A stretch of 64,000 bases of DNA from Panax quinquefolius. Lineage: Eukaryota; Streptophyta; Magnoliopsida; Apiales; Araliaceae. The translations under genes and the position numbers were made by a program. Location of the stretch: positions 119,041,363 through 119,105,362 of the forward strand of contig CM035164.1 in assembly GCA_020205615.1 (NCBI GenBank), written 5' to 3'. Shown piece after piece: positions 24,132-34,777 of this stretch. The notes below the pieces were generated by a model. The model searched no databases, was not told the origin of the DNA, and worked only from the letters and a program-made list of their open reading frames with translations. Within the stretch, counting starts at the first letter, position 1. Each line of letters starts with the position of its first letter.

Positions 24132-25255
24132 TAGGGGTGATCATTCGATTATAACCGAACCGAATAGACTATTCGGTTATAACCGAATATCGAATTATTA
24201 ATAATTTTATTATCCGAAACACTAATCGAAATTCGTAACTAACCGAATTACCGAATACCGAATTATCAAATTTACAATTCGATAATTCGGGTAATAACCG
24301 AATTTGAGAGAAGAAACCCATCAGCCAAATAAAACTCAGCCCACATGAAAGCCCAACAATAATAATAAGCTAAAGATGAAGATAATCCTCCACCTAAGAA
24401 GCAAAAGCAACTTTCTTCATTCATATCAAAAACAGATACAGAAGTAGTGGTTGTTACAACGCCTCCAAGACCCACTTCGAAAACCATAAGAACAACAATT
24501 ACAGCCTCTACTAGCACATCATCAAAGAAATCCAAGAAGAAGAACAACAATGTGTGGACAAAATCCGCCTCGAGGAAAGGTAAAAAGAAACCCAAGAACA
24601 ACAGCAACAGCACCCCAATTAGCCAAGCAGAGGATAGAGCTTGGTATTTTGAAATTAAGGGATAAAATGGGAGTAACAGGGCATACAAGATTAGGGTGGT
24701 CAACTGATAAGGGGGATTTGCAGGCACCAGTTGGGTATGATGGGAATAGTTTTGGGTATAGAGATATTGATGGGTGTAAGATATAAAAGGTGTTGAGGGA
24801 GAAGTATGGGGAGGAAGGGTATGCAGAAGGTGATGTTATTGAGAAGTATGGCCATTGTTTCCATTTGGTTTGCCGGAAAGTTTGAGATCGGGAAAATAGG
24901 GAGAATGGAGATGGAGATCGAGTTGGTCTAATATGGGAGATGAGAAATCGAGATCTGACTTCTGTTAAATCAGATTTGGGCCGAGACTCTGAGATACGAG
25001 AGAAAGATAGAGACGAAGAGACTGAGAGAGCAAGGGCTTCAGTTATTAAGATAAGGCTTAATTTATTTAACAACTTATTCGGTATTCGGGTAGACCGAAT
25101 AATACAAAAATGAAATCCGAACCGATAACCGTAAACCGAAAAAAATTTCGGATATAATCGAATTGTAAAAAATACCCGAATTATTAAGAAATTTTGGTTA
25201 AATTATTTCGGTTTGGTTCGGTTATTCGGTTATACCCGTTTTTTGCTCAGTCCTA
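24132..25255. mobile_element. hAT-type element carrying a host gene fragment
   Basis: The left end is TAGGGGTGATCATTCG. The right end, reverse complemented, is TAGGACTGAGCAAAAAACGG. Flanking 8-bp duplications AGTGCCAC (24124-24131) and AGTGTCAC (25256-25263) differ at one base. The subterminal regions are dense in TTCGGTTATAACCGAAT-like repeats on both sides (24150-24300 and 25080-25240), typical of hAT elements. The 1.12-kb body has no transposase; it carries a broken ASH2/TRAUCO-like coding segment. It is therefore non-autonomous and of the gene-capturing type. Confidence 0.75.
24370..24885 (+). pseudogene. ASH2/TRAUCO-like SPRY protein fragment inside hAT element
   Basis: The first frame (about 24370-24662) reads [38 protein letters not shown], then [10 protein letters not shown], resembling the basic linker and SPRY start of plant ASH2-like TRAUCO proteins. 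After a frameshift near 24662, frame 24667-24783 gives [20 protein letters not shown] and [13 protein letters not shown], the SPRY core. A TAA at 24784 is followed in frame by LREKYGEEGY and EGDVI, and then homology ends. The part expected between the linker and WYFEIK is missing, so pieces were joined or deleted. In the family, ASH2 supports H3K4 methylation in COMPASS-like complexes. This copy cannot make that protein. Recognition is from memory of the family, without a search. Confidence 0.75.
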
Positions 25256-25331
25256 AGTGTCACTGTGGGTTTTTTATTTCATTCAAAAATTTGGGTTTAA
25301 TTTTCATCCGGAGTAAATGCTTGAAGTCTAA

Positions 25332-26186
25332 GGTGTTGTTTGTTTACCTCTTAAGAAGTCTTAATAGACCACCTCTTATTCGTTAAGAGGATAAATGTTG
25401 TTTGTTTATTTTTTTGTTACCTCTTAACGCCTTTAAATGGTTAAGATAGAAAATCAAATCTAAATTATTCAGACATGCCTCTTAATGACTTTGTTATTTT
25501 TTAGACACAAATACCCTCTTCAATATTATCAATTTTCAATATTACCAACATACCAAATCCAATCTCCGGTCTGTTTCTCAAGCCAAAAAAATCTCTTTTC
25601 CGGCGAGATTAATCATTTGATTACAAATCATTCAATAATCTAAGAATTAGCCATGGTGTCATGGTGTCAATAGAACGAGATGCAGCAAAACAAATTAGCC
25701 ATTTTAACCAATTTCAGAGCCGACCAAAACCCTAGGTTGAACAGCACCCAACTTTCTTTATAGCAGTAACATCTTTACCAACATCAATTTTCTCTCCTAC
25801 ACAAGGCACGGTAGAAGCAGTTCCATTTTTGACAGTATCCATGACCTTCTTGCTCACAATTCGATGAATCTGAGTAAGAACCTCAGCGAATGCATTGTCG
25901 ACATATGTAGCTTCCAACGAAGTTTCCATGAAGTAAAGTGATCCCTCAACTCCCTTAATGTGGGGCGGGGGAGTTGGGAGGAGGGAGGAGGTGGGTGGGG
26001 AAGGGGAAGGGGCAGGGGCGGGGGAGGAGAGGAGGGGGGTGGGGTGGGGTGGGGTGGGGCGGGGATGGTGAGGACGGGGAGGATGGAGAAGAAGAAGAAG
26101 GTTAAAAAAGTAAAAATATGTTATTCCAACATTTTGAAAAAATAATTATCAAATATTTTTTTATTCAGATACAATTTTATTCAGAT
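25332..26186. mobile_element. Possible second hAT-like element enclosing the RABA fragment
   Basis: GGTGTTGTTTGTTTACCTCTTAAG at about 25333 and ATTATTCAGACATGCCTCTTAATG near 25465 resemble the ends of plant hAT MITEs that begin GTTTGTTT and carry CATTCAGAC. The far side, before element C, has TTATTCAGATACAATTTTATTCAGAT (26160-26186). No clear TSD is seen because an LTR begins at 26187. This is a tentative reading. Confidence 0.3.
25732..25958 (-). pseudogene. RABA-type small GTPase, 3' coding fragment
   Basis: Minus-strand translation gives [10 protein letters not shown], then [17 protein letters not shown], a variable linker, and the C-terminus KKVGCCST before TAG (25732-25734). This matches the last ~70 residues of plant RABA1-like GTPases, whose CCxx end is geranylgeranylated for membrane attachment. 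The switch and P-loop parts are absent: upstream of YFMET homology decays within about eight codons and runs into G-rich repeats. The conserved ETSA of the G5 loop reads ETSL here because one Ala codon is missing. It is a fragment, not a working gene. It was probably moved by a transposon or truncated by rearrangement. Confidence 0.75.
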
Positions 26187-27222
26187 TGTGACGCCTCCAA
26201 AATAGGTATACATCACTTATTCAGAAATGCGCCAAATATATAGTGCAGAATAATACAAATATAATCTTAAATATACAACGTGAAATTTGTGAGTTTTAAT
26301 ACAAACATTGTCTTTCAGACAACATTAAAACTCAAAATAAGTCCTCAATACATTTATTAACACACCATTTCACGTAGAATAGTGAGGACTACTAATCTTA
26401 TCCTCCGGACCGTCACTCCATTCCTCGACCTCGCTACGTTCTCATTTCTTGAAGAAACGGTGAAAGAAAAAGGTGAGCTCAACTAGCCCAAAGAAGAAAT
26501 ATTATGACTAAGATAAAGTTATAATAAATTATCTTTAGTCTTCAATAGTGTTAAACCGATACAATATAACAAACATCAAGTTTAAGCTGCAATGGAACAA
26601 GCAATCCATTAAAAGAGTCAGTAAAAAATAAAATCTACTATCTTTTATGATTTAAAAGGTTTTCATCACTTTTATCATTTGAGACTCACTTTTAATAAAT
26701 AATCCACATCATTGAATCACCCCTCGCACTACTGGCCAAGGATATTCTTTAAGATCGCGACCACAAATTATCTATGACTACGGCCGAGGATATTCGTGTA
26801 TTCATTAATGGTGTGATCATTCTAACAATTTGTCCATCAATGCACTACTACGCCAATGATGACTTTTTTCCACATCATTTGTAACATTACGTCCATGATT
26901 ACATTGAATAATCCCCTGCTCATAATCATTACTACCATGATTATGTAAGTTTCCATGAAGTAAAGTGATCCCTCAACTCCCTTAATGTGGGGCGGGGGAG
27001 TTGGGAGGAGGGAGGAGGTGGGTGGGGAAGGGGAAGGGGCAGGGGCGGGGGAGGAGAGGAGGGGTGGGGTGGGGTGGGGCGGGGATGGGCCGGATGGGGA
27101 GGATGGAGAAGAAGAAGAATGGAGAAGAAGAAGAAGGTTAAAAAAGTAAAAATATGTTATTCCAACATTTTGAAAAAATAATTATCAAATATTTTTTTAT
27201 TCAGATACAATTTTATTCAGAT
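25922..27222. repeat. Tandem segmental duplication (about 1.03-kb unit)
   Basis: The segment starting GTTTCCATGAAG at 25922 recurs at 26949. Each copy has a purine-rich G tract (25961-26090; 26988-27130), then GTTATTCCAACATTTTG, then the start of a minus-strand LTR at 26187 and 27223. The first copy stops inside the LTR (about 26948), the second continues through it. The second copy has a GAGAAGAAGAAGAATG expansion. Frames starting [10 protein letters not shown] in these tracts are translated purine repeats. Confidence 0.85.
26187..26948 (-). repeat. Partial LTR created by the tandem duplication
   Basis: TGTGACGCCTCCAAAATAGG at 26187 is the 3' end of a Ty3-type LTR read on the minus strand. 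It matches 27223-27975 and then switches to the flank at 26949. It has no TATA, U3 or internal part. Confidence 0.85.
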
Positions 27223-29947
27223 TGTGACGCCTCCAAAATAGGTATACATCACTTATTCTGAGTCGCCAAATATATGGTACAGAATACAAATATAATCTTA
27301 AATATACAACATGAGCTGTGAGTTTTAATACAAACATTGTCTTCTAGACAACATTAAAACTCAAAATAAGTCCTCAATACATTTATTAACACACCATTTC
27401 ACAGAATAGTGAGGACTACTAATGCTATCCTCTGGACCGTCACTCCATTCCCCGACTAGACCCTGCTACGTTCTCATTTCTTGAAGAGAACAGTGAAAGA
27501 AAGGGTGAGCTCAACTAGCCCAGTAAAAAATATTATGACTAAGATAAAGCAGAATAAATTATCTTTAGTCTTCAATAGTGTTAAACTGATACAATATAAC
27601 AAACATCAAGTTTAAGCAGCGGTGAACAAGCAATCCATTAAAAGAGTCAGTAGAAAATAAAATCTACTATCTTTTATGATTTAAAAGGTTTTTCATCACT
27701 TTTATCATCGAAGTCTCGAACTAATAAATAATCCACATCATTGAATCACCCCCGGACTACGGCCAAGGATATTCTTTAAGTATCACGACCATAAATTATC
27801 TACGCACTACTGCCAAGGATATTCGTGTATTCATTAATGGTCATGATCATGCTAACAATCTGCTCATCAATGCACTACGCCAACGAGGACTTTTTCCACA
27901 TCATTTGTAACATTACTATTCATGATTACACTGAATAATCCCTGGTCATAATCATACCAAGTCCATCTATGCACTATAGGCCACAAATGACTTTCAACAT
28001 AATATAAACATGAGGATGATGACAATGATATAAGAATTTAATAAAATAAGTTCAAGAATTAATTTATCCATGAACCAATAACGTCCAAATTGTCAACATG
28101 ATACTTCTTTGTAGAGTAACAATCAAAAATGCTCAGAATAATATTTTCATGAAAAGATACTGGATGAAACGCAAATATCAAGGATATTCCACTAATTTCA
28201 TGGAGTATAGAAGTCAAAACTTTAACCAACTGAGTATAATAAAGAATGGAATAAGAAAAGAAATCACCAGGCATGCGATAGACCACACAGACAGGTTATT
28301 CCAACATAATAATAAATAACGGAACCAGGTCATGCGTAAACGCACAGACAGGATGTTCCAATAGAATGATAAATAATAGAACCAGGTCATGCGTAAAGCA
28401 CAGACAGGATGTTCCAACAGAATAATAAAGAAGCGGAATCGGTCATGCCAAAAAGCACGTATATGATGTTCCAACAGAATGATAAAGAACGGAATAATAA
28501 TGAAATCCCTCAGCATACTAAGTACTTCACATAGACATGTTATTCCAACATAATGATAAAGAATGGAATAATGTAAGAATTTCACCAAGTATAGGGTGGC
28601 GGCGATCTGATTATTCCAATGTAATAATAAAGAGCGGAATAATGGACTTTCTCTTCGTGAATACGAAAGAAAAATACCTTTACGAAAGTACAACAAATAA
28701 TATCCCTACCTTAGAAAGAAGAGTATTGTATATAGAAGTAGTGAAGTAGGTAACACTTTTCTTTTTGCTCTCTATAGTTTCTCTCTCAGAGTTTCAAATT
28801 GAATTCGTAAGAAATAATGAAGGAATGAGCTTCTATTTATAGAAGAATGGATTTGCATAAGAATAACTAATTCATGAACGGTCCAGATTGATTTACTTTT
28901 AAAGCAGGCGGTCCAGATTTAAAACAAAATCTTTTAAATAAAATATAATATATTCTATTTATAATCTAATAAAACGAATAACTTTATAAAAGTATTATGT
29001 TTTATATAAAAAAGATTTTACTACGCAAAACACTATCATGCAGTGACTATACAACACTACGCATAATAAAATATAATATATTCTAATTATTGTCTAATAA
29101 AAGAAATAATTTTATAAAAGTATTACATTTTATATAAAAGATTTTACTATCGCAAAAGACTACGTAATAGAATATTATATATTCTATTTATAGTCTAATA
29201 AAACGAATAACTTTATAAAAGTATTCTGCTTTTATATAAAAAACTTTTCGTAATAATACTAATAAAACAAAACTCATCATCATTATTATTATTCACACTA
29301 TTAATCGACTGTGTCGCGTTTCGTGAAAGAGGGGCTTTCAATAAGGATTTCTCCCATTAGTGTGCAATTAGGTGACCAAACCTCTCCTGGCGTAACTTCT
29401 AGACATCGTTAATATTGCAAATAATAATATTAATAACTTTGTTATTTCAATTATTGATTTAATAATATATAAAATATTGACAATAATTGAATCAAATAAC
29501 GTGAGATACTACGCAAAGAATTATCGTAGCAATAATTGAACAAAAGCTGAGTGACTTCTCACGTAAGCATCAATAATTAATACTGTGTGTACTGCTACTA
29601 TGCAACCACGCCAGACATTCATTTCTTTAACACCGGTGTTTCAACAGTTAACAGTAAAACTTCCGCCGTTATTTTCAGTAAAAGTATTTTTGTCGTTTTC
29701 TCAATCCGACAATAATTCCGTTTAATAGGGGTCCACCAATGATTGTGCTTGGATTATCACGAACTAATATTCCCGTTAAATTAAACGAATATTCCCCGAA
29801 CCAATCGAATATTATATAACAACTTGCATTTTGCAAAATTTATAAATATTACCCACAACTATAACATTATATCAAATTTACTCCATAATATTCAAAAATA
29901 ATATTTATAAAAAATTCATCTTTATTTATAAAAGTTGGGGTCTTACA
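27223..29947 (-). repeat. 3' LTR of element C
   Basis: It runs from TGTGACGCCTCC to GGGGTCTTACA, about 2.73 kb. Five diverged minisatellite units lie at about 28290-28640. The TATA core is CTATTTATAG at 28833-28842. The U3 (28860-29947) differs from A's in having AAAACGAATAACTTTATAAAAG repeats three times (about 28970-29235) in place of the GGTAATTACTAT array. Confidence 0.85.
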
Positions 29948-31636
29948 ACCTCCCTTCTTATGAAATTTTGCCCTCGAAATTAGGGTACATACCGGTATAC
30001 GAAGAGGTAAGGATACCTTGATTTCATTTGATTCTAACTCCCGTGTCATTTCCTCAACATCGTGGTTTCTCCACAAAACTTTAACTTGAGGTATAACCTT
30101 GGAGCGTAGAATATGTTCCTTCTTATCCAAGATTTGAACAGGAACCTCTTCATACGTCAAATCTTCCGTTATTTCGTCCGGTTCTAACTTAATAATGTGG
30201 TTCGAGTCTTCTACATATTTACGTAACATGGATATGTAAAAAACGTTATGAACACGAGACATACTAGGCGGTAAAGCGAGTCTATAGGCCATAGTTCCTA
30301 CTCGATCGAGGATTAAAAATGGGCCGATGAATCGAGGATTGAGATTTCCTCTCTTTCTAAATCTCGTAACTCCTTTCCATGGAGCAACACGTAACAACAC
30401 ATGATCTCCTATATCGAATTCCACGTCCTTTCGATGAAGATCAGCATAACTCTTTTGTCGATCTTGTGAGGTTTTTATACGTTGTCGGATCGTTTGAATC
30501 TTTTCCGTAGACATACATACCAACTTCGATCCCAACAACGTTGCTTCACCCACCTCATCCCAACATACTGGAGAACGACACTTTCTTCTATACAACGCTT
30601 CGAATGGAGCCATGCCAATACTTGCTTTATAGTTGTTGTTGTAGGAAAACTCCACCAATGGTAAGAACTTGTCCCAACTTCCCTTGAAGTCAAGGACACA
30701 GAGTTTTAATAGATCTTCAAGAATTTGAATCGTCCTCTCCGACTGCCCGTCCGTCTGAGGATGATATGCCGAGCTAAATCCTAAATCCGTGCCCATAGCT
30801 TTTTGCAAACTAACCCAAAATCGTGAAGTGAATCTTGGGTCTCGATCAGAAACTATGGATACTGGCATACCATGCAGTCTTACAATCTCGTTTATGTACA
30901 TACGAACAAGACGTTCAAGTGTATAAGTTTCTCGTAATGGTAAGAAATGAGCAGACTTGGTCAATCTATCAACAATGACCCAAATTGCATCTATGCCTTG
31001 AGAAACCTTGGGAAGACCGGTAACGAAATCCATGGTAATGTGCTCCCACTTCTATTCTAGAATTTTAAGTGGTTGCAATGGACCTTTTGGCACTTGATGC
31101 TCCGCCTTGACTTGTTGACAAGTTAGGCACCTTGAGATAAATGTATTTATCTCTCTCTTCGTATTGCTCCACCAAAATGTATGATGAAGATCACGATACA
31201 TTTTGGTACTCCTAGAGATGGATTGCAAACGTGTGTTATGCGCCTCCATCATGATTTTATACTTTAAATCGTGGTCGTTAGAACACAAAGTCCGGAGTTG
31301 ACACGAAGTATTCCTTCTTCATCAATTCTTGCTTCCCAGATAGCACCTTCTTTGCACTTTCTTCCTCATACGCATCGGGCCAGTGTCTCGTAGCTTGAAA
31401 GCGACTTTAACTTTATCGATTAAAGTCGGTTCTACTCGTATATTCGCCATCATCACATGGGTCCCTGAGTCTTTAACTCTATCTCCAACCTTTGCAAGTC
31501 ACACAAAATGGGCCTTTGCGTTGACAATATCGCACTCGCATTCGTAAGATATGATCTTTCTACTCAACGCATCACTACCACGTTCGCTTTTTCAGGATGG
31601 TATTGGTTGGTATGATCATAATCTTTTAACAGTTCG
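29948..31636 (-). pseudogene. Integrase with chromodomain-like tail (and RNase H end) of element C
   Basis: Frame 29867-31033 is 388 codons without a stop and spans the integrase core and C-terminus. Counting from MDFVTGLP, the DDE residues are D2, D63 (IVSDRDPRF) and E99 (QSERT), with the expected 35-residue D-E gap. A GPF module ([13 protein letters not shown], then AYRLALPP) and a chromodomain-like end ([20 protein letters not shown]) follow. Upstream in the same frame (31052-31288) is the zinc-binding region, with CLTCQQVKAEHQ; its second His is missing. One TAG at 31049-31051, in place of the usual Trp, separates the two. The rest to 31636 is RNase H end with frameshifts, cut by element D. 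Confidence 0.88.
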
Positions 31637-32993
31637 TGTAAGACCCCAAAATTTTTAAATAAAAAGGAATTTCCTTTATTTATTATTTTGAAATAGTAAG
31701 GGTTGATTTGATTAATGTGGATAGTTAAGGGTTAAATATGCAAATATTTCAAATTAAGCAAGTGGTTATAAAATATTCATTATCGTCGGGGAATATTCGT
31801 TTGGTCGTGGAATATTCGTACTGTCGGGGAATATTCGTACGACGGCGCAGCCATCTGTGGGCCTCATAACGGAAAGTGATTAGATGAAGAAAACGACAAA
31901 TATAAGTTGTTTTTAAATAACGGCGTAGTTATTCTCAATTATCTTCGTTGAATACCCGGTGGTTAAAACACACTAATACGCGTTGTTGAACAAAGAAGAC
32001 TTTTCGATATTGCACCAATTATTGATTCTTACGTAAGAAGGCACTACTCAATAATGGTTACAGTAATTATCGCTCGAAGATTTTATTGAGTTAATAATTC
32101 TTTGCGTTGATATTTTATATTCGTTGTTGTTTCAATAATTGTCATTACACAAGATCTTTCATTATCGAAGCAATAATTCATATTATCCGAATAATATTAT
32201 TAGATAACATTATTGGCAATGTCTAGAAAATTTCGCCTAAGGAGAGGTTTGGTCACCTAATCAAAGGCCAAGAAGAAGAAGAAATTCTTATTGGAAAGCC
32301 CCTCTTTCCAGGAACCGCCTTGGTTGTCAATATTGTGATTACGTAATATTATTTGTGAATAATTAATTATTGATTTATATGATGAGGAAAATATTGATTT
32401 TATGTGGATATAGATGGAGAAAAATTTTAAAATGACAATTGTTGAAAATTAATATTTTATCTTTTTACGATAAAATAATTCATTTAAATATATTATTTTA
32501 ATAATATATTAACGGTGATATTTTTACAACGAATGTGGGATATATGAGTATACGAGGAGGAAGAGTATTTTTTGTTGCAATAAATGTTTAAAACATGTTA
32601 AACATGTCTGCGGACCCCATTTATTGAATTTCGAAATTTGATTATAAATTGTGTAAAATCACCCGTTTGAGGATTTCGGTCAATTTCTGTTTGGAATTTG
32701 GAAAAACTTTCTTCTGCAAAGTTGTAGAGAATTGAATTTCCTATAAAAACTCGCGAGATTCGAATTTTCTGATGAAAGGGCTATTTATTATAAATTATTG
32801 AAGTTCTGAAGCTCCGAAATAATTAATTTTTGTAAGTTTTAATTATTTATTTTATGAAAAACATTTTTTATCATTTCTTTCTAGAAGGTGGCATGTGGAA
32901 AATGCTAGGATCTGAATTCTAAGGTTGGCGTATGAATTTGATATATATATATATTAATTTATTAAATTTTCGCTTTGGTGTTCTAAGCAATTT

Positions 32994-33003
32994 CTATAAA
33001 TAG
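32994..33003 (+). promoter_or_regulatory. TATA core of element D 5' LTR
   Basis: CTATAAATAG is followed by GGGTCTTGGGTTAGAATTG and a TTCTCTCTATATTAT pyrimidine stretch at about 33040, the likely transcript start zone. The same layout is at 39793-39802 in the 3' LTR. Confidence 0.65.
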
Positions 33004-33284
33004 GGTCTTGGGTTAGAATTGAAAATCACAATTTAAGCTCAAGTTTTCTCTCTATATTATCGAGCGTATTCTTGTGAGTATTTTGAGTATACTTTGAGTA
33101 TTGCTATCTGGTGCAAGTTCAAGTCATAGCCTTTATATCCAGGTGTTTCAACTAGAAGTCTTGTCTTTTCGAGGTAAGGGATATTATTTTTTTCAGTAAT
33201 GATATTATTTCTTCAATATCATTATCTTTGAAATGTTGATCTGAAGTTTTTATCAAATTTGGAACTTTTTCATGCTCTGGGTTA

Positions 33285-33385
33285 CTTATTCATGGGTTAC
33301 TATTCATGAGTTCTTATTCACGAAGTGACTATTCAGCGAGTTCTTATTCACGAAAGTTCTTATTCACGTAGTACTATTCATGAAG
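33285..33385 (+). repeat. Short tandem repeat TTACTATTCATGAG in D LTR
   Basis: About seven units of 12-16 bp with the core TWCTTATTCACGA or TTACTATTCATG run across the stretch. A matching array is at about 40075-40170 in the 3' LTR with different unit numbers, and at 63615-63680 in H. The minus-strand LTRs have the 57-bp minisatellite in this transcript region instead. Confidence 0.65.
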
Positions 33386-33718
33386 CGTGAAGATGTTTTT
33401 GTGGAATTTCTATCTTTTGGTGTTTGAGTTACTTATTCACGATACACGGACTATTCACGATATCTCTAAGATTATTCACTTAGAAAAAATAAAATTTTTC
33501 TTTTTTGTCCAAAATATCTATTCGGATACTAACTCGATTGTATCCATGTTTTGATCATTCTTGAATTTTACACCACTATGATTATTTTTGAGGTATTTTT
33601 GGATGTGGATAAAACCAAGTACGAATCCTTAATCCTTAATCCTTGTCATTTTGTTTCTTTGGATTCGTTTTTTAAAAATATTTTCATCATCCTCATCTTA
33701 AATGATGATATTATTGAA

Positions 33719-33845
33719 TATCTTTGCCCAGTAGTGCAAAGATGAATGATTTTGAAGAATATCTTTGCCCGTAGTGCAAAGATGAATGTGTGTTTAAATG
33801 AACATGATTAATCGATGAATATCTTTGGCCTTGTAGTGCAAAGAT
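33719..33845 (+). repeat. Hairpin array in D 5' LTR
   Basis: ATCTTTG plus spacer plus CAAAGAT occurs at 33719-33742, 33761-33783 and 33821-33845. The 3' LTR has three at 40512-40645. Stems are perfect in all the D copies except the last of the 3' LTR, where GTGGTG replaces GTAGTG in the loop but the stem is kept. Confidence 0.75.
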
Positions 33846-34418
33846 GAATATTTGATTCGGATGTATATTGATTGATGTTACTGAGGATAAAATATTGATG
33901 ATGGATCGTTAAATTCATAGATTATAGTAGATTTCATTCTCACGTAACTCTTCTATGAATTATTATTTCATTCGCGAATATTGATCCGAAACTTGTTGCC
34001 TATTGTATTCTATCGATTTTTTCCTCGTTGAAGACTAACGATAATTTGTTGTATATTATCTTAGTCATAATATTCTTTTTTGGGCTAGTTGAGCTCACCC
34101 TTTTCCTTGTTGTTCCATTTTTTCTTCTCGTGAGGCGAGAATGTAGCGAAAGTACTTAGTCGGGGTATGGAATGAAGGTTCTAGAGAGTTGTTTAGTAGT
34201 CCTCACCATTTTTGTAAAATAATGAATCAATAATTATGATGGGGATTTATTTGCATGTGGATATTGTCTAGAAGACAATATTATATTTAAACTCATAAAT
34301 ATATATTGTCGTATTTCACACGACATTTGTATTATTGAAGTTGTAGTTTGCTTTTTTGTACCATGTATTTGGCGACTCAGAATGGGTGTGTGTGTATACT
34401 ATTTTGGGGGGCGTCATG

Positions 34419-34600
34419 CTTGTATGTCGAGCTATAAGTAAAAGAGCCCCGAGCCCTCATTTGGTGACTTCTCGTTGATGGGGGATGCACCGATGCTGGA
34501 CTCTCCGTAGGGGACGCCTGATTCTGCAAGTGGCAAACCGATAGTATCAATGTGAGGTCTTGACCACAAGTTGGTGTCCGAGTTACAGTTGGTATCGAGC
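34419..34600 (+). other. Foreign segment and PBS of element D
   Basis: Between the LTR end and the PBS (TTGGTATCGAGC, 34589-34600) lie about 165 bp that A, B and C do not have. The segment has GGACTCTCCGTAGGGGACGCC and ends GAGTTACAG directly before the PBS. A diverged copy stands at about 36655-36795. Because it ends ACA-GT-TGGTATC, like a second LTR-PBS junction, it may be the tail of a different LTR type. Confidence 0.6.
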
Positions 34601-34777
34601 TTAGGGATATGATCTCTGGCGGAGATCGGGAATAGAACTAGGAGGGGAGAGACGAGTAAATCCTTATTTAGTGTGTCCTACCTAAGCTTATTTGTTAGTT
34701 GGTCAAGGTATATAGGGATATTATGTGATATATTGATTTCTTAATTAACCCTTGTTTTATATGACGGTGATTTGAGA

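Larger units (their letters stand above)
31637..34418 (+). repeat. 5' LTR of element D
   Basis: It starts TGTAAGACCC. Its end is damaged: GGCGTCATG stands where GTCACA is expected (34411-34418). U3 contains GGAGAGGTTTGGTCACCTAAT (about 32239), shared with C, F and H. The TATA core CTATAAATAG is at 32994-33003. A short tandem array lies at 33285-33385 and the hairpin array at 33719-33845. Confidence 0.88.

Noticed and set aside
24272..25073. Long minus-strand frames (151 and 183 codons) in the hAT element
   Set aside because: Antisense shadows of the ASH2-like segment and of its purine-rich tail; the plus strand carries the recognisable residues.
25960..27181. Gly/Arg-rich proteins [10 protein letters not shown].. 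twice
   Set aside because: Purine-rich simple repeat inside a tandem duplication, not a gene; the second copy differs by repeat expansion.
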